A stretch of 64,000 nt of DNA, taken from an uncultured Clostridia bacterium. Lineage in GTDB: Bacteria > Bacillota > Clostridia > Christensenellales > Borkfalkiaceae. Made by a program: the position numbers and the translations under genes. The notes under the pieces are model-generated. The model did no database searches. It worked only from the letters and a program-made list of their open reading frames with translations, and was not told the origin of the DNA. Of this stretch, positions 62,075-64,000 are shown piece by piece. The number at the start of each line of letters is the position of its first letter. The stretch's first letter is position 1. The stretch is taken from contig CAKQJE010000013.1 of assembly GCA_934247225.1 (NCBI GenBank), positions 1 to 64,000 of the forward strand. The letters are read 5' to 3'.

Positions 62075-63270
62075 AATCATTAAGATATCTTTACAAAATA
62101 GGCAGAGGACCTTCGAGTTCGCACACGATGGGTCCCGAAAAAGCCTCGAAAATTTTCAAATCCGAGTACCCGCAGGCAGATAAATTCGAAGTGACTTTAT
62201 ACGGTTCCCTTTCGGCAACGGGTAAAGGTCATCTCACGGATAAGATTATTTCCGAAACGCTCGGCGGCGATATTACGAATATTATTTTCGGTGAGACCGA
62301 AGGCGATTTTCGTCATCCGAACAAAATGATGTTTCAAGCGTTCAAAAGCGGAGAAAAAATCGGCGAAGAGATTTTTTACAGCGTCGGTGGCGGAGCGATC
62401 GAAACGGAAAACGGAAAACCGATAGAGGAAAAGGAGATTTATCCGCATGCAAGTTTCGAAGAAATAAAAACTTTCTGCGAACAAAATAATTTAAAGCTTT
62501 GGGAATACGCCGAAATATTCGAGGGCGGCGATTTCTTTTCATATCTTAAAGAGATATGGGAAGCAATGAAAGAATGCATTAAATCGGGACTTTCGGTAAG
62601 CGGAGTTCTGCCGGGCGAACTGAGAACCGAAAGAAAAGCAAAAACTCTTTTCGAGCAGTACGCGCTTAACGAGTCCTCGATTGCAAAACAGAACAGAATC
62701 GTATGCGCATATGCTTTTGCATGCTCGGAAACGAACGCTTCCGGAGGAACCGTCGTAACCGCGCCCACTTGCGGTTCGTGCGGAGTTCTGCCTGCGGTTT
62801 TATATTATCTCGAACAGAAAAACGAAGTACCCGAAAGGGAGATATTAAAAGCGCTCGCTTGCGCGGGAATAATCGGCAATCTCGTTAAAACAAACGCTTC
62901 TATAAGCGGTGCCGAGTGCGGTTGTCAGGCGGAAATCGGCGTTGCGTGCGCTATGGCTTCCGCCGCCGTAGCCGAGCTGTACGGGATGAATCTCGATCAG
63001 ATAGAATACGCAGCGGAGATTGCAATCGAGCATCACCTCGGACTTACCTGCGACCCTATCTGCGGACTCGTGCAGATTCCGTGCATAGAAAGAAACGCCG
63101 TTGCGGCCCTTCGCGCATTGAACGAAGTAACGCTTCCTATGTTTATAACGGGCAGCAGAAAAATCTCGTTCGACGACGCAGTGAGGACAATGTACGAAAC
63201 GGGCAGGGATTTAGGTAATAATTACAGAGAAACCGCAAAAGGCGGGCTTGCAAAATTATATAAAGAATAA
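62071..63270 (+). CDS. sdaA: L-serine dehydratase, iron-sulfur dependent
   Basis: 399 residues, the single-chain Fe-S enzyme that turns L-serine into pyruvate and ammonia. The N-terminal beta domain begins with IGRGPSSSHTMGP. The alpha domain has NASGGTVVTAPTCGSCGVLPAVL (Cys near 232-235), AECGCQAEIGVACAMA and LTCDPICGLVQIPC, where the cluster-binding Cys residues lie. Translation is probably coupled to the preceding Cys-rich protein, whose partnership with an oxygen-sensitive Fe-S enzyme would make sense but is inferred. Confidence 0.94.
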   Translation: MKSLRYLYKIGRGPSSSHTMGPEKASKIFKSEYPQADKFEVTLYGSLSATGKGHLTDKIISETLGGDITNIIFGETEGDFRHPNKMMFQAFKSGEKIGEEIFYSVGGGAIETENGKPIEEKEIYPHASFEEIKTFCEQNNLKLWEYAEIFEGGDFFSYLKEIWEAMKECIKSGLSVSGVLPGELRTERKAKTLFEQYALNESSIAKQNRIVCAYAFACSETNASGGTVVTAPTCGSCGVLPAVLYYLEQKNEVPEREILKALACAGIIGNLVKTNASISGAECGCQAEIGVACAMASAAVAELYGMNLDQIEYAAEIAIEHHLGLTCDPICGLVQIPCIERNAVAALRALNEVTLPMFITGSRKISFDDAVRTMYETGRDLGNNYRETAKGGLAKLYKE

Positions 63271-63271
63271 T

Positions 63272-64000
63272 ATGTATACAGTATTTCTTAAAAAGAACGA
63301 AGAAAAGAAAATCCTCAACGGCTATCCATGGGTTTTTGCCAACGAGGTTTGGAAAATCGAGGGTAAAGACAAACAGGGGTCGGTCGCCGAAGTGCGCGGA
63401 GCGGACGGAAGGTTTATAGGTCTCGGAACGATCAATCACCATTCCAAAATAATCGTGAGAATGCTCACGAGAAAGCAGGAAATCATTGACGAGGATTTTT
63501 ATCGGAAGAGAATTATCGAAGCCGTAAAATTCAGACAGGAACTCGGCTACGACGACAATTATCGCGCCGTGTTCGCCGAATCCGACCTGATCCCCGGGCT
63601 TATCGTCGATAAATACGGTGAATATCTTTCCGTGCAGTTTTTGTCGCTCGGCGTAGAGGTTATAAGGGATATGCTTATTCGTCTTCTGATCGAGATTTTT
63701 TCACCGAAAGGCATTTACGAGAGAAGCGACGTCGCAGTAAGGCTCAAAGAAGGTCTGGAAGAGCGAAAAGGTATTATTTACGGTGATTTCGACCCGAAAG
63801 TAACGATTGCGGAGAACGGATTGAAAATGATCGTCGATCTCGAAAACGGGCAGAAAACAGGCTATTTTCTCGATCAGAAAGAAAACAGAGACGATCTTAA
63901 ACATTACGTAAAAGGCAAAACCGTTCTCGATTGCTTCTGTAACGAAGGAGGATTTTCGCTTTGCGCGAAAAAGTACGGCGCAAGCGAGGTAACGGCGGTA
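63272..64000 (+). CDS. Class I SAM-dependent rRNA methyltransferase, RlmI type (partial)
   Basis: 243 codons, open to the window edge. The N-terminal PUA-like domain (residues 1-75) starts KKNEEKKILNGYPWVFANEV. A middle region follows with ESDLIPGLIVDKYGEYL, RSDVAVRLKEGL, and ENGLKMIVDLENGQKTGYFLDQ, then the SAM-binding start VLDCFCNEGGFSL. This is the layout of the 23S rRNA m5C1962 methyltransferase RlmI/YccW and relatives. It starts 1 bp after sdaA without a strong ribosome binding site. The 3' part is missing. Confidence 0.9.
   Translation, partial: MYTVFLKKNEEKKILNGYPWVFANEVWKIEGKDKQGSVAEVRGADGRFIGLGTINHHSKIIVRMLTRKQEIIDEDFYRKRIIEAVKFRQELGYDDNYRAVFAESDLIPGLIVDKYGEYLSVQFLSLGVEVIRDMLIRLLIEIFSPKGIYERSDVAVRLKEGLEERKGIIYGDFDPKVTIAENGLKMIVDLENGQKTGYFLDQKENRDDLKHYVKGKTVLDCFCNEGGFSLCAKKYGASEVTAV

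Noticed and set aside
1..64000. CRISPR arrays, tRNA or rRNA genes, prophage or insertion-sequence transposases
   Set aside because: None recognised by eye. There are no evenly spaced repeats with unique spacers, no tRNA-like cloverleaf noticed, and no transposase or integrase motif in any frame.

Overview
The window looks like a chromosomal segment from a low-to-mid GC Bacillota (Firmicutes) bacterium of the class Clostridia, probably an uncultured gut or anaerobic lineage. The taxonomy is inferred. It rests on the DnaD-like/DnaI-like replication-initiation pair, ClpC, the ftsK-rimO-pgsA-cinA-recA gene order, the glgC/glgD pair, a single-chain Fe-S L-serine dehydratase, clear AGGAGG-type ribosome binding sites and sigma-A-type promoters. 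No plasmid, prophage, CRISPR array, rRNA or tRNA was recognised. The DNA is dense and mostly co-directional on the + strand; five genes lie on the - strand.

Layout. 1-620: a non-coding, palindrome-rich stretch with two copies of a 107-bp terminal-inverted-repeat element and a different 106-bp one between them. 621-5059: an AraC regulator diverging from a ROK-nagB-nagA amino-sugar operon. 5060-5837: a gene-free stretch with several intergenic palindromes. 5838-15287: an oligopeptide/dipeptide ABC transporter (oppABCDF) whose parts are strikingly enlarged, followed by a DUF3899-like membrane protein. 15376-23808: transketolase (minus strand), prolyl-tRNA synthetase, a CPBP membrane protease, a membrane protein with DPFGEF repeats, MnmE and a LysR regulator. 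23877-26227 (minus): a helicase loader and a DnaD-like primosomal protein. 26628-31378: a degenerate alpha/beta-hydrolase, signal peptidase I, a small membrane protein and oligoendopeptidase F. 31456-35368: DnaB helicase, threonylcarbamoyl-AMP synthase, RpiB and GalU.

35408-50357 is a long sugar-storage cluster: clpC, a TIM-barrel isomerase-like gene, pgi, glgB, glgC, glgD, glgA, glgP and a cytoplasmic GH13 amylase. Together these carry the enzymes to move between glucose-6-P or fructose-6-P and glycogen, except phosphoglucomutase, which is not in the window. 50373-53543: AlkD-like DNA repair protein, Tex, and an isolated acyl carrier protein gene with its own consensus promoter. 53744-60305: ftsK, rimO, pgsA, a shortened cinA and recA. 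60383-64000: an unrecognised minus-strand gene that appears to be leaderless, a C_GCAxxG_C_C family protein, L-serine dehydratase and the start of an RlmI-type rRNA methyltransferase that runs off the window.

Most genes are ordinary housekeeping functions. The most unusual material is the Opp transporter, in which OppC, OppD and OppF each carry large extra segments at non-standard positions and OppD has lost its Fe-S cysteines. Next come the terminal-inverted-repeat elements at the left edge, the pseudo-hydrolase, the lysine-rich tail on glycogen synthase, and the probable leaderless gene at 61570.
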